Source: Candidatus Sulfotelmatobacter sp. (lineage in GTDB: Bacteria > Acidobacteriota > Terriglobia > Terriglobales > Acidobacteriaceae). Taken from it: a DNA stretch of 64,000 nucleotides. Numbering within the stretch: the stretch's first letter is position 1; the number at the start of each line of letters is the position of its first letter. The position numbers and the translations under genes were made by a program. The notes under the pieces were generated by a model that searched no databases, had not been told where the DNA came from, and saw only the letters and a program-made list of their open reading frames with translations. The stretch spans positions 100,187 through 164,186 of the forward strand of contig JASHNU010000038.1 of assembly GCA_030041475.1 (NCBI GenBank), given 5' to 3'. Of the stretch, positions 47,754 to 56,913 are shown piece after piece.

Positions 47754-48617
47754 GTGCCCATTCTCCACAATCTGCGCGTGACCCTGGAGATGATCAAGTG
47801 GGAGCACTCCATCTTTGCGCTGCCCTTTGCGCTGTGCGGCGCCATGCTTGCGGCAGGGGGACTTCCCACGGCGCATCAGCTGATCTGGATCGTCGTTGCG
47901 ATGGTTGCTGCCCGCTCCGCCGCGATGGCTTTCAACCGGTTGGCCGATGCCTCGATCGACGCGGCCAATCCGCGTACGCGCACGCGCGCACTGCCCGCAG
48001 GGCATCTCACACCGGGATTTGTGGCGATATTCGTCACGGTGTCGAGTGCAATTTTCATCTTTGCCGCTGCGCAACTGAATCGCCTCGCGCTGTGGCTGTC
48101 TCCTGTGGCACTGGCGGTGCTCCTGCTCTACTCGTACACCAAACGGTTCACCCGCTGGTCGCATCTGGTGCTGGGTTTCGCGTTGGGCATCGCTCCGGCG
48201 GCGGCATGGATCGCCGTGCGCGGCTCGCTCGACTGGCGGATCCTGCTGCTTACCGCAGCGGTAACGTTTTGGGTCGGCGGCTTCGACGTTCTCTACGCCT
48301 GCCAGGATTTTGATTTCGACCGGCAGAGCGATCTGCATTCGATTCCGCGCTTCGTGGGAATCCCTGCGGCGCTTTGGATCGCGCGCGCGTTTCATCTTGT
48401 GATGGTCGGGCTGCTGGTTCTTTTGCTGCTCGTTTTCGCGTTGGGGAAGTTGGCGGTGTGCGGCGTGGTGCTGGTGATCCTGCTGCTTTTGTATGAACAC
48501 TCGCTGGTGCGGCCGAACGATTTGTCGAAGCTGAACGCGGCGTTCTTTACCATGAACGGTGTTATCTCGGTACTCTTTCTGGTGTTTGTCGCCGGAGATT
48601 TGCTGCTGCGGAGATAG
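47754..48617 (+). CDS. mqnP: UbiA-family prenyltransferase (MqnP-type, menaquinone pathway)
   Basis: 287-residue membrane enzyme with eight or nine helices. The two Asp-rich motifs are NRLADASIDAANPRTRTR (NDxxD-type, about residues 62-79) and YACQDFDFDRQSD (about 181-193). It would prenylate an aromatic acid. The futalosine-pathway assignment follows from its resemblance to MqnP-type UbiA proteins and from mqnE 5 kb downstream; a UbiA of ubiquinone synthesis is the alternative. Starts with GTG at 47754. Confidence 0.82.
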   Translation: MPILHNLRVTLEMIKWEHSIFALPFALCGAMLAAGGLPTAHQLIWIVVAMVAARSAAMAFNRLADASIDAANPRTRTRALPAGHLTPGFVAIFVTVSSAIFIFAAAQLNRLALWLSPVALAVLLLYSYTKRFTRWSHLVLGFALGIAPAAAWIAVRGSLDWRILLLTAAVTFWVGGFDVLYACQDFDFDRQSDLHSIPRFVGIPAALWIARAFHLVMVGLLVLLLLVFALGKLAVCGVVLVILLLLYEHSLVRPNDLSKLNAAFFTMNGVISVLFLVFVAGDLLLRR

Positions 48618-48675
48618 CAGCGAGCGGCGATCTCTTCAGGTTATGCTGCCGAAGGCAGACGCGATGGGAGGAATC

Positions 48676-49608
48676 GTGAATAAGACAATCTTCAGGATGT
48701 TGGGCATCATCTCTCTGCTCGTCGCTTTCTCTGCCGCGCAACAGCCCGCTACTCCGCCGCTCGCGCCGGGCAGTCCGGAAGATCTGGTAAAGCAGGGTGA
48801 AAAACTGACCCGCGAAGGCAAGTTCGACGACGCGCTCGCTCTTTACCGGCAGGCGCTCGCCAAGTCACCGGATTTGTATCAAGCGCATCTGGCGGCTGGT
48901 GCGGCGCTCGACTTGAAAGGGGACTACTCTGAAGCGCGTGAACACTTTACCAAGGCCATTGACCTTGCTCCTGAGGATTCCAGGGCGCAGGCCATGCGAG
49001 CGGTGGCGTTTTCCTATGCTTTCGAGGGCAACTCATCCAAAGCGGCGGAGTTCGAATCGAGAATTTACAACGCGCGCGTAGCGAAGAATGATCTGGTGGG
49101 AGCGGCCGAGACCTGCAATGAGCTCGCCCGCATCTATCTCGAGTCGGGCGATCCGGACCAGGCCTACAAGGCGTACCGGAGGGGATACGAGACGATCCGG
49201 CGTAAGTCCGACTTGAGCGAGGCCGACCAGAATTTGTGGCTGTTCCGTTGGGAGAGCGCCCAGGCCCGCGTCGCGGCGCGCCGCGGCCAGGCGGATGAAG
49301 CGCACAAGCATGTGGACGCTGCGAAAATCGCACTCGACCAAGCGAATAACCCGGACCAGCTCAAGTTTTATCCGTACTTGACCGGCTACGTTGCTTTCTA
49401 CACTGGCGACTACAAGAACGCGATCGCCGAACTTGAAAAGGCCGATCAGCATGATCCGCTGATTCTGGCACTGCTGGGTGAGGCTTACGAGAAATCCGGC
49501 GCCACCGCGCAGGCCAGGGATTACTACCGCAAAGTTCTGGAGATCAACACGCACAACCCAACGAACGCCTTCGCGCGGCCGCTGGCGAAGAAAAAGCTGG
49601 AGCGGTGA
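48676..49608 (+). CDS. Secreted TPR-repeat protein
   Basis: About 310 residues with a signal peptide (GIISLLVAFSAAQQ) and TPR repeats: EGKFDDALALYRQALAKSPDL, YSEAREHFTKAIDLAPEDS, DYKNAIAELEKADQHDP and ATAQARDYYRKVLEINTHNP. It probably scaffolds proteins outside the cytoplasm. The GTG at 48676 has GGGAGGA just upstream but very close; ATG codons at 48643 and 48664 are alternatives. No specific partner can be named. Confidence 0.8.
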   Translation: MNKTIFRMLGIISLLVAFSAAQQPATPPLAPGSPEDLVKQGEKLTREGKFDDALALYRQALAKSPDLYQAHLAAGAALDLKGDYSEAREHFTKAIDLAPEDSRAQAMRAVAFSYAFEGNSSKAAEFESRIYNARVAKNDLVGAAETCNELARIYLESGDPDQAYKAYRRGYETIRRKSDLSEADQNLWLFRWESAQARVAARRGQADEAHKHVDAAKIALDQANNPDQLKFYPYLTGYVAFYTGDYKNAIAELEKADQHDPLILALLGEAYEKSGATAQARDYYRKVLEINTHNPTNAFARPLAKKKLER

Positions 49609-49740
49609 AGCGTATTTTGTCGCCGGGAATTCTGCGGAGTCTCGGATTACTGTTGTAACCTCCGCACGGCCGGCCGGGTTGCTTGCACTTCAAGCCCTCC
49701 CTAGACTGAAGTAGAGCGGAATTTCCTGAGTGCGAATCTC

Positions 49741-50991
49741 TTGAGCCAAGCTAACTTCAACGCGGCATTCATGTACACCCGAGCCTTCAAAACTGGCGCG
49801 ACGGCCGGGCTGTTTGCGGTGATTCTCGCTCTGGCCGTCAATCGCGATTTCTACACCGGGTCGATGGTCTCGGCGTATCTTTCGCTGGCGCTGGCCAGCG
49901 CCCTCATCGTTCTGGCCATGATTCGCCGCTCCTGGTTCGATCTGTTGTGGGTTGCGGCGGGCGGCCTGTTCCTGGCTGTACTCGATTACAAGATGCTGCA
50001 CTTTCAGCCGATGTTCATGGCGGGCTTTTCTTTTGCCGGCCTGAGCGCGCTGGCCGTGCTGGGGACGCACACCATCTGGGCTGATGGAGAGGACCAGAAA
50101 CTTCTGCTCTACGGATTTCTGCCCGCTGTCTTGTTCGTCGGCTCCGAGTGGATGGCGACCACACTACTCGATATCACCGAGGCCCTCCATCCGAAGACGT
50201 TCGATCTCTATCTCTACTCATTCGATTGCAGTTTGCGCGTGCAGTTCAGCTTTCTGATCGGCCAGCTTTTCTGGACGTTCCCCTGGCTCCGCTTCGCCTG
50301 CCTCGTCATCTACATCGCCCTGCCGCTGCCGCTGGCGCTGGTTTACGCCGCGCATCTGCACGGGGAAAAGAAAAATGCGCTGGCGGTGATGCTTGCGTTT
50401 CTGGTCACTGGCCCCGTCGGCGTTCTTTTCTACAACATGCTGCCAGCTTGCGGGCCGGTGCATATTTTCGGGGCTGCGTTTCCGTGGCATCCGGTTCCAA
50501 CCGACGCAGCCATGCACCTAGCCGTTGTTCCCGTGCTGCTCAAGGGTGCACGTAATGCAATTCCGTCGCTCCACATGACGTGGGTGCTGCTGGTGTGGTG
50601 GAACTCACGGGGGTTGCGGCGCTGGGTGCGGGCCATTGTTCTGGTCTTTCTGGTCTTAACCACGATGGCTACGCTCGGCACGGGTGAACACTATTTCATC
50701 GATCTGGTCGTCGCCTTCCCGTTCTCGCTAATGGTGCAGTCGGTGTGCGCGTTCTCCGTGCCCTTGCGCAGTGCTGAAAGGCGCACAGCATTTCTGTTTG
50801 GGACCTGCATGACCTTACTCTGGCTGGCGCTGCTCAGCTTCGCGACCAGCCTTTTCTGGACCACGCCACTCTTGCCTTGGGCGATGGTGGTGGCGACGAT
50901 TGGATCATCCATTCTCCTATGGCATCGCCTGCTGCGCGCCGGGAGCGAGGAACACCCAGTTCAGGCCCGAGCGGCCGCCGCGACCGCGTAG
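49741..50991 (+). CDS. PAP2/Aur1-like membrane phosphatase or phosphotransferase
   Basis: 416 residues with about ten hydrophobic segments. The phosphatase signature is split as in PAP2_3/Aur1 proteins: GARNAIPSLHMTWVLL (Ser-Leu-His) and TLGTGEHYFIDLVVAF (His and Asp). Such enzymes act on lipid phosphates or transfer phosphoinositol/phosphocholine head groups. The frame starts at TTG 49741; ATG 49771 is an alternative. No partner gene in the immediate area. Confidence 0.85.
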   Translation: MSQANFNAAFMYTRAFKTGATAGLFAVILALAVNRDFYTGSMVSAYLSLALASALIVLAMIRRSWFDLLWVAAGGLFLAVLDYKMLHFQPMFMAGFSFAGLSALAVLGTHTIWADGEDQKLLLYGFLPAVLFVGSEWMATTLLDITEALHPKTFDLYLYSFDCSLRVQFSFLIGQLFWTFPWLRFACLVIYIALPLPLALVYAAHLHGEKKNALAVMLAFLVTGPVGVLFYNMLPACGPVHIFGAAFPWHPVPTDAAMHLAVVPVLLKGARNAIPSLHMTWVLLVWWNSRGLRRWVRAIVLVFLVLTTMATLGTGEHYFIDLVVAFPFSLMVQSVCAFSVPLRSAERRTAFLFGTCMTLLWLALLSFATSLFWTTPLLPWAMVVATIGSSILLWHRLLRAGSEEHPVQARAAAATA

Positions 50992-51021
50992 ATCTTGGTT
51001 TGGTCTGATAGGGAACCTGGG

Positions 51022-52500
51022 TTAGTTCCCCACATTCAGCGCTTCGAGTTCGCGGTTCGCCAGTTCGCGCGGCAAGGGGGCATAGCCCAGCTCTGAGCAC
51101 TCTTTTTGTCCGTCCGTCAGGATCCACTGCAGCAGTTCCACCATCGCGGCCTTGCGGGCGGGGTCCGCCTCGCGGGAAAAAATCAGCCAGGTGAATGAAG
51201 CGACAGGATAGGCCCCTGTCCCCGGAGCATTCGTGATTGACACCCGAAAATCCGAGCCCATACTGGCCGCCGCGTTTGCGGCCGCCGCCGTGACGCTCGA
51301 CAAGTCGGCGCGCACGAACTGGCCCGATGCATTGCGCACCGCGCCAAAGCTTAACTGATGTTGGAGGGCAAAAGTCATCTCGACGTAGCCGATGGAGTTG
51401 GACGTGTCATGCACCATCAGGGCGACACCTTCGTTGCGCTCCGCGCCATTGCCCACGGCCCATTTCAGTTCACTCCCGCGGCCAACGGTGCTCTTCCACT
51501 CCGGACTGACCTTCGAGAGGAAATCGCTCCACACGAACGTGGTTCCGCTGCCATCCGAGCGGTGAAACACCACGATGTCGCTGTCGGGCAACGCCACTCC
51601 TCGATTCGACGCACGAATCTTCGGGTCGCTCCAGCGTTTTATCTCGCCGAGATAAATCTCCGCCAGGGTTTCGGGCGTGAAGTTTAGTGGGCGCGCAACG
51701 CCCGCCAAGTTGTAAATCGGCACCACCGCACCCAGCGCCGAGGCGAAGTGGTCGAGGTGCGCGCCGAGCTGCCGCATACGCTGGTCTGAGATGGGCATAT
51801 CGGAAGCGGCAAAATCGACCTTGCCGTCAGTCAAGAGGCGAATGCCCGCTTCCGATCCGACGCCGTCGTAGCGGATGCTGGCATTCGGCCGCTGCTCTTG
51901 GAAGGACTGGAACCACATCTGGTAGAGAGGCGCCGGAAAGGTGGCTCCTGCTCCGTGCATGATTGTGGCGGCGGTGCCAGGAGGACCTCCGGCCATAGCC
52001 GCGTCTCTATTTTCCGTTCGCGCCTCGAGCAGCTTGGAAGCGAGGTTGTCGGCGAGGTCGTGAACAATTCCGCCCCAGGCAAATTTTCGCGGCGTGACCA
52101 GGTAGGACCACACTACTTCGTTGTCCTTGCTGGTTACGCGGGCGGAAAGAAAACCGCTGTAGATCGGCTCAGTCGTAGCGGGCGCGCGCGGATTTCGCGC
52201 CACGTATCCAGTTATCCAGATCTCGGCTGTGCCGCTCATCACGGCATCGGCCTGCGCGGGAGTGTCGATCGGATCGAAACGGCCGTCCTTGCGCAGCCGT
52301 GCGACGACACGCGCGCGAAATTCATCCCCCAGCTTTCCTTCGCCAAGCGCCTCGACATAAAGTTTCCGGACCTGCGACAGAGAGGTTATGTGCGACTCGG
52401 TTGTAGCGACGGCGAGTCCCAACAACCAGGCTATACCGACGAGCCCGCTGAACATGGCTAAGAAAAGGTGCCCTGGCGCTTTCAGTAGGGAAGGGCGCAT
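51022..52500 (-). CDS. PstS-like phosphate-binding protein with a long N-terminal extension
   Basis: 492 residues. The C-terminal ~310 residues are a PstS-type solute-binding domain: ATIMHGAGATFPAPLYQMWF, DFAASDMPISDQRM, HRSDGSGTTFVWSDFLSKV (phosphate loop) and TAYPVASFTW-type end. Residues 1-175 form an added region: a signal/anchor helix (LFLAMFSGLVGIAWLLGLAVA) and a domain (VRKLYVEALGEGKLGDEF, AQADAVMSGTAEIWITGY) that resembles CsgG/LptE-like lipoprotein domains. No pstCAB genes are near, so it may sense rather than transport phosphate. Confidence 0.85.
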   Translation of the reverse strand: MRPSLLKAPGHLFLAMFSGLVGIAWLLGLAVATTESHITSLSQVRKLYVEALGEGKLGDEFRARVVARLRKDGRFDPIDTPAQADAVMSGTAEIWITGYVARNPRAPATTEPIYSGFLSARVTSKDNEVVWSYLVTPRKFAWGGIVHDLADNLASKLLEARTENRDAAMAGGPPGTAATIMHGAGATFPAPLYQMWFQSFQEQRPNASIRYDGVGSEAGIRLLTDGKVDFAASDMPISDQRMRQLGAHLDHFASALGAVVPIYNLAGVARPLNFTPETLAEIYLGEIKRWSDPKIRASNRGVALPDSDIVVFHRSDGSGTTFVWSDFLSKVSPEWKSTVGRGSELKWAVGNGAERNEGVALMVHDTSNSIGYVEMTFALQHQLSFGAVRNASGQFVRADLSSVTAAAANAAASMGSDFRVSITNAPGTGAYPVASFTWLIFSREADPARKAAMVELLQWILTDGQKECSELGYAPLPRELANRELEALNVGN

Positions 52501-52669
52501 CGGTGCTTTTGTGCAGCCAACGATGGTATCACCCGGCTATGAATGATCGGTTAAGCTTTGCATGGACTCCCGCCCGCTGCTAGCATCGGAAGTGCTCGGG
52601 GCCGGCGCGCTAAGCGTCAGTGCATGTCGCTTGTTGATCCGCTCTGCCCAGGCCATGGATCGGCGACCC

Positions 52670-53059
52670 ATGCCCTATCATTTTGAATTCGATTCTGATC
52701 ACCGGATCCTGCTGGTCGTTTTGGAAGGTGACATAGATGGCGACCAGATGCGGCGCGCCAATGTGGAGCTCCAGCCGCACAAGAACCGGCTTCACGCTTC
52801 TGCCGTGATCACGGATGCGTCGACGGTGGCCAGCTTCGATGTTTCCAGTGCGACTGTCCGCGATCTTGCGAAACGGGCTTCACGCCCTGCCGAGCAAACT
52901 CCAGGCTTTCTGGTTGCCCCATCGGATCACCTGTTTGGCATGGGCCGCATGTTTCAGATTCTCGCCGACCGCGATCAAGTACACGTCGTCCGCACCAGGC
53001 AGGAAGCTCTGGCAGCCCTCGGTGTACAGGATGCGAATTTTCAGCGGGTGGAAGCCTAG
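52670..53059 (+). CDS. SpoIIAA/STAS-like protein, unknown role
   Basis: 129 residues from ATG 52670 (MPYHFEFDSDHRILLVVLEG); ATG 52655 is an alternative and the longer frame to 52562 looks non-coding. The alternating strand/helix pattern (ILLVVLEGDIDGDQMRRAN, ASAVITDASTVASFDVS, HVVRTRQEALAALGV) fits an SpoIIAA-like fold. It is separated from pstS by a divergent promoter region and from mqnE by a partial repeat. Confidence 0.6.
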   Translation: MPYHFEFDSDHRILLVVLEGDIDGDQMRRANVELQPHKNRLHASAVITDASTVASFDVSSATVRDLAKRASRPAEQTPGFLVAPSDHLFGMGRMFQILADRDQVHVVRTRQEALAALGVQDANFQRVEA

Positions 53060-53161
53060 CCCGGGGTTGTTTCGCTCAGGATGACGCATCCAAAAGAGTC
53101 ATCAAAATTGAAACGCAGCCATCTGTGACTTTCCCCGCATTCCTGCGATATCATCGAAAAG

Positions 53162-54301
53162 ATGGCAGTGCCGCGCCAGTATCACGCATTCCAGACGGAT
53201 GATCCGCGACTTGAAGCCATTCACGCCAAAGTGATGGCTGGGGCGCGGCTTGAAGCCGGCGACGCCTTGGCGCTCTACCGCACGGGCGACATTCTCGCCA
53301 TCGGCTGGATGGCCAACCACGTCCGCGAGCGCATGCACGGTGACAGGACTTATTTCAACGTCAACCGCCACATTAATCCTACGAACGTTTGCGTGGCCTC
53401 GTGCCGCCTTTGCGCCTTCGGACGAAAGAAAGACACTCCCGGCGCCTACACGATGGCGCTCGACGAAGCCTTCTCGACGGCGGCCTCAGGCTACAACGAA
53501 GCCGTGACCGAGTTCCACATCGTCGGCGGATTGCATCCCGATCTGCCGTTTCAATATTTCCTCGATCTGTGCGCGGGGCTGAAACAGCGCTTCCCCCAGG
53601 TGCATCTGAAGGCCTTCACCATGGTGGAAGTGGCGTATCTGGCGCGCCGCGCGAAGCTCTCGGTCCGCGAGACACTCGAACAGCTGAAGGCCTCAGGCGT
53701 GGATTCGCTGCCTGGCGGCGGCGCGGAAATTTTCTCGGACCGCGTCCGCCACATCATCTGCGACCACAAAATTGATGGCGATCAGTGGCTGGAAACCGCG
53801 CGGCTGGCCCACCAGATCGGATTGAAATCGAACGCGACCATGCTTTATGGTCATGTCGAAAACGACGAGGATCGGGTCGACCATCTGCTGAAGCTGCGCG
53901 CCCTGCAGGACGAAACCGGCGGCTTCCAGACCTTCATTCCTCTGGCCTTCCATCCCGACAACACGCCGCTTCAGCATCTGCCGAAAACTACCGGCATGCT
54001 CGACATCAAGCAGATCGCCATCGGTCGGCTCGTGCTTGACAACTTCCCGCACATCAAGTCCTACTGGCAGATGATGACGCCCAAGATCGCGCAGATTTCT
54101 TTGCGGTTCGGCGCTGACGATATGGATGGCACGGTGATCGAAGAGAAGATCTATCACGACGCCGGCGCCACTACGCCGCAGGGCATGCGCCGCCAGGAGC
54201 TGGAACGCCTGATCCGCGCTGCCGGCCGCGAGCCCATCGAGCGGGACACGCTCTATCGGCCGGTCACGCGCACCGAGACTTCGGTTACAGTTGCGGTGTA
54301 G
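53162..54301 (+). CDS. mqnE: Aminofutalosine synthase (MqnE, radical SAM)
   Basis: Radical-SAM enzyme that adds SAM-derived adenosine to the chorismate-derived substrate in futalosine menaquinone synthesis. 379 residues with TYFNVNRHINPTNVC, the [4Fe-4S] motif C-x3-C-x2-C (CVASCRLCAFG), FHIVGGLHPDLPF, SLPGGGAEIFSD and TMLYGHVE. Together with the MqnP-like gene at 47.8 kb this indicates that menaquinone is made by the futalosine route. Its end overlaps the convergent M20 peptidase gene by 17 bases. Confidence 0.94.
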   Translation: MAVPRQYHAFQTDDPRLEAIHAKVMAGARLEAGDALALYRTGDILAIGWMANHVRERMHGDRTYFNVNRHINPTNVCVASCRLCAFGRKKDTPGAYTMALDEAFSTAASGYNEAVTEFHIVGGLHPDLPFQYFLDLCAGLKQRFPQVHLKAFTMVEVAYLARRAKLSVRETLEQLKASGVDSLPGGGAEIFSDRVRHIICDHKIDGDQWLETARLAHQIGLKSNATMLYGHVENDEDRVDHLLKLRALQDETGGFQTFIPLAFHPDNTPLQHLPKTTGMLDIKQIAIGRLVLDNFPHIKSYWQMMTPKIAQISLRFGADDMDGTVIEEKIYHDAGATTPQGMRRQELERLIRAAGREPIERDTLYRPVTRTETSVTVAV

Positions 54302-55619
54302 CTGTCAGCTTGTGCAATTCCTCCGCCGACGTATTCAGCAGATTCCGCAACACGGCCACCTCCGCAGTAATTCCCGCATGCAGCGCCGGATCCACATCCG
54401 GAGCGAACAAGGGCGAGTGATTCGACGGCAGCGTTGTTCCACTGCCCTTTGCCTGCGCCAACTTCTCAGGATCAGCCCCGCCTAGGTTGAAATCGAAGCC
54501 GGGGACGCCCTGCGCAATGAAATACGAGAAGTCCTCGGAAGCCGAGCTGGGTTCTGAGATCACTACGTTATCTTTTCCGAGCGCAGCTTCCAGCCGAGCG
54601 CGCAGGTGCTCGGCAAGCGCCGGATTGTTATACACCGCGTCCGTAGCTTCAATGTGCTCGACCAATGGTTCCTGGGAAGCGCCCGCCGCGGCGGCTTCTG
54701 CCTTCGCGATTCGTGTGATCGCGGCCAGAATCTGCTGGCGGACATCTTGCTTGAAAGTTCGCACGGTCAGGCCCATCTCGGCATGATCGGGGATGATGTT
54801 GTTCTTCGTTCCAGCGTGAATGTATCCGACCGTGACCACCCCCATCTCTCCCGGCCGGACTTCGCGCGACATGATGGTTTGCCACGTCACGATTGTCCGT
54901 GCTGCGATCACGATGGGGTCGATTGTGGTTTGAGGGTACGCCCCGTGGCCGCCCTTGCCGTAAATTGTGATGCGGAGTGAATCCGCGTTTGTGGTCAGTA
55001 CTCCTGGGACAACCCCAACCATGCCCGCCGGCAGGTCATTGCCCACGTGCAGGGCAATCACCGCGTCCGGCTTGGGAAACCGCGTGAAGAGGCCATCGCT
55101 GATCATTGCCTTCGCGCCGCTGATCGTTTCTTCCGCGGGTTGGCCGATCAGCATGAGCGTTCCATGCCAGGTGTTCTTGCTGCGGGCCATAATCTCGGCC
55201 GCGCCTGTCAGCGACGCCATATGCAGGTCGTGGCCGCAAGCGTGCATCACCGGGACATCGTGCCCGGCGTCATCTTTTGCGTGAACCTTGCTGGCGTAGG
55301 GAAGGCCGGTTTTCTCTTCCACGGGCAACGCGTCAAGTTCGGTGCGCAACATAATGGTCGGGCCGGCGCCGTTTTTCAAAATCGCGACCACGCCGGTCCC
55401 GCCCACATGTTCGGTCACGTCGTATCCGGCACTGCGCAGATGCGCCGCCAGCTTTGCCGCAGTCTGCGTCTCATGTGCGGACAACTCCGGATGCTGGTGC
55501 ACATCGAGATACAGCGCATAGGCCTCGGGATAGACGGCCTCAACTTCCTTCTGAGTCGGAGCCTGGGCAAAGGCCGTGGCTGTGAGCGAGATGAGCAGCA
55601 ATGGTTTGTGAACTTTCAT
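54285..55619 (-). CDS. Exported M20-family amidohydrolase/peptidase
   Basis: 444 residues from ATG 55619 with a signal peptide (MKVHKPLLLISLTATAFAQ). M20 dipeptidase/amidohydrolase features: DVHQHPELS, MHACGHDLHMAS, the Glu pair in LIGQPAEETISGA, and NIIPDHAEMGLTVR. It would hydrolyse an N-acyl amino acid or a peptide in the periplasm. The open frame continues upstream to 55949 but runs into the opposite HPF/sigma gene, so the shorter start is preferred. Confidence 0.92.
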   Translation of the reverse strand: MKVHKPLLLISLTATAFAQAPTQKEVEAVYPEAYALYLDVHQHPELSAHETQTAAKLAAHLRSAGYDVTEHVGGTGVVAILKNGAGPTIMLRTELDALPVEEKTGLPYASKVHAKDDAGHDVPVMHACGHDLHMASLTGAAEIMARSKNTWHGTLMLIGQPAEETISGAKAMISDGLFTRFPKPDAVIALHVGNDLPAGMVGVVPGVLTTNADSLRITIYGKGGHGAYPQTTIDPIVIAARTIVTWQTIMSREVRPGEMGVVTVGYIHAGTKNNIIPDHAEMGLTVRTFKQDVRQQILAAITRIAKAEAAAAGASQEPLVEHIEATDAVYNNPALAEHLRARLEAALGKDNVVISEPSSASEDFSYFIAQGVPGFDFNLGGADPEKLAQAKGSGTTLPSNHSPLFAPDVDPALHAGITAEVAVLRNLLNTSAEELHKLTATPQL

Positions 55620-55832
55620 GGCACGGGGATCATAGCGGCTTCGATCGCGCCCTCGCAACCAGGCCTCGGCAACGATCGCCGGTCTCTTTTGGGAAAGGGG
55701 CATCGTTGGCCGCCAAAGCGAAGCTTCAATTCTCCACTTGCCTCTTTTCCGCCGGGTGTACAATTCGTCGTAGAGAGGCTTTTGGAAGACAGCACTTGGT
55801 TGCGCACTTCGTACGGCAAGGCCGAGGCGGTC

Positions 55833-56885
55833 ATGAACGTCCACGTAAGCTACAGGCTTCATAAAACTCCAGCCGTCGAAAAAGACATCCAGCATCAAAT
55901 CGAAAAACTGCGGAAGCGGCTGCAGGTCTTCCGTCCGGAGCTCGTTCACCTGAAAGGGGTGGTGGAGGAGGTCTCACAGCGCGAGGGGATCGACGTGTCG
56001 CTGAATCTACGCCTGCCCTCGGGGCAGATGGCTGTCCGGGCTTCTGCTCCAACGGCGACCGCGGCCGTGAAGAGTGCGTTTGAAGATCTGTTACAGCAGG
56101 TTAATAGGCACAAGGAAATCCTGCGCTCATCGCACAAATGGATTCGCGGGCGTCGCGGAGACAGCGCGCGTGCGGCTGCGCTGCTGCCTGAGGTTCCTTT
56201 CGAACAGACAATGGCCGCCGTCTTCCCAGCCGTGGTGTCTGCGGACGATGTCCGTTCTTACGTCAACGCCAACCTGGCGCGCCTTGAACGCTTCGTGGAG
56301 CGCGAAATCTATTTCCGCGAGACTCAGGAGGGCGTCAGCGCAGATAGGCTCAGCAAAGAAGAGGTCATTGACGAGACGATCGCCGCGGCCTTGGGCGATG
56401 GGCTGGAGAAGCCCGAGCGGCTTGCGCTCGAGCCCTGGCTCTACCGTCTGGCTTTGCGGGCGCTTGATGAGCTCTCCCGCACCGACGAGAGCAATGAGAA
56501 CGCCTTTTGTCTGGAAGAGTCAGCGCGCCGGCCCAACGTCAAGGGCAGCGACGAGCCGGAATTGCAATTCCATCAGCCCGATGAATCCATCACGGGCGAG
56601 ACCGTCATCCCCGACTCCCGGGTAGCCACACCGGAGCAAATCATGGCGTCGGACGAGATTTTGCGCCTGATCGCCTCCGCGCTACGCGATCTGGGCTCGG
56701 GGCCCCGCGAAGCCTTCATCCTCCATGCAGTGGAAGGCTTCAGCATCGAAGAGATCACGGGGATCACCGGTCTTGCAGCGGAACGGGTAGTCGACTTTAT
56801 TTCGGCGGCGCGCGATCACCTGCGCAAAGCGCCCGGCCTGTCCCGGGATCTTCGCAGTCGGCTCGCTCCAACCGGCGCCGCTTAA
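55833..56885 (+). CDS. Ribosome hibernation factor (HPF/RaiA)-like domain fused to sigma-70-like domains
   Basis: 350 residues from ATG 55833. Residues 1-108 match the HPF/RaiA (S30AE) pattern: VHVSYRLHKTPAVEKDIQHQ, LQVFRPELVHLKGVVEEV, VSLNLRLPSGQMAVRAS and TAAVKSAFEDLLQQVNRHKE. Residues 137-212 look like sigma region 2 (YVNANLARLERFVEREIYF, VIDETIAAAL, PWLYRLALRALDEL) and 270-333 like region 4 with a helix-turn-helix (LRDLGSGPREAFILHAVEGF, IEEITGITGLAAERVV). A fusion that could link ribosome state to transcription, or a repurposed fold. It is followed 28 bases later by an eRF1-like gene. Confidence 0.85.
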   Translation: MNVHVSYRLHKTPAVEKDIQHQIEKLRKRLQVFRPELVHLKGVVEEVSQREGIDVSLNLRLPSGQMAVRASAPTATAAVKSAFEDLLQQVNRHKEILRSSHKWIRGRRGDSARAAALLPEVPFEQTMAAVFPAVVSADDVRSYVNANLARLERFVEREIYFRETQEGVSADRLSKEEVIDETIAAALGDGLEKPERLALEPWLYRLALRALDELSRTDESNENAFCLEESARRPNVKGSDEPELQFHQPDESITGETVIPDSRVATPEQIMASDEILRLIASALRDLGSGPREAFILHAVEGFSIEEITGITGLAAERVVDFISAARDHLRKAPGLSRDLRSRLAPTGAA

Positions 56886-56913
56886 CTCTTTTTCAATTCT
56901 GGGGAGATGACCC

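Noticed and set aside
47070..48500. 476-residue open frame antisense to pcm and the UbiA-type gene
   Set aside because: Highly Arg/Gln/His-rich and opposite two well-supported genes.
53073..53087. CGCTCAGGATGAC fragment resembling the end of the dispersed repeat
   Set aside because: Only about 15 bases with mismatches; too short to call a copy.
55047..55832. N-terminal extension of the HPF/sigma frame over 262 codons
   Set aside because: This part lies opposite the M20 peptidase gene and is not HPF-like; the ATG at 55833 begins exactly at the HPF-like domain.
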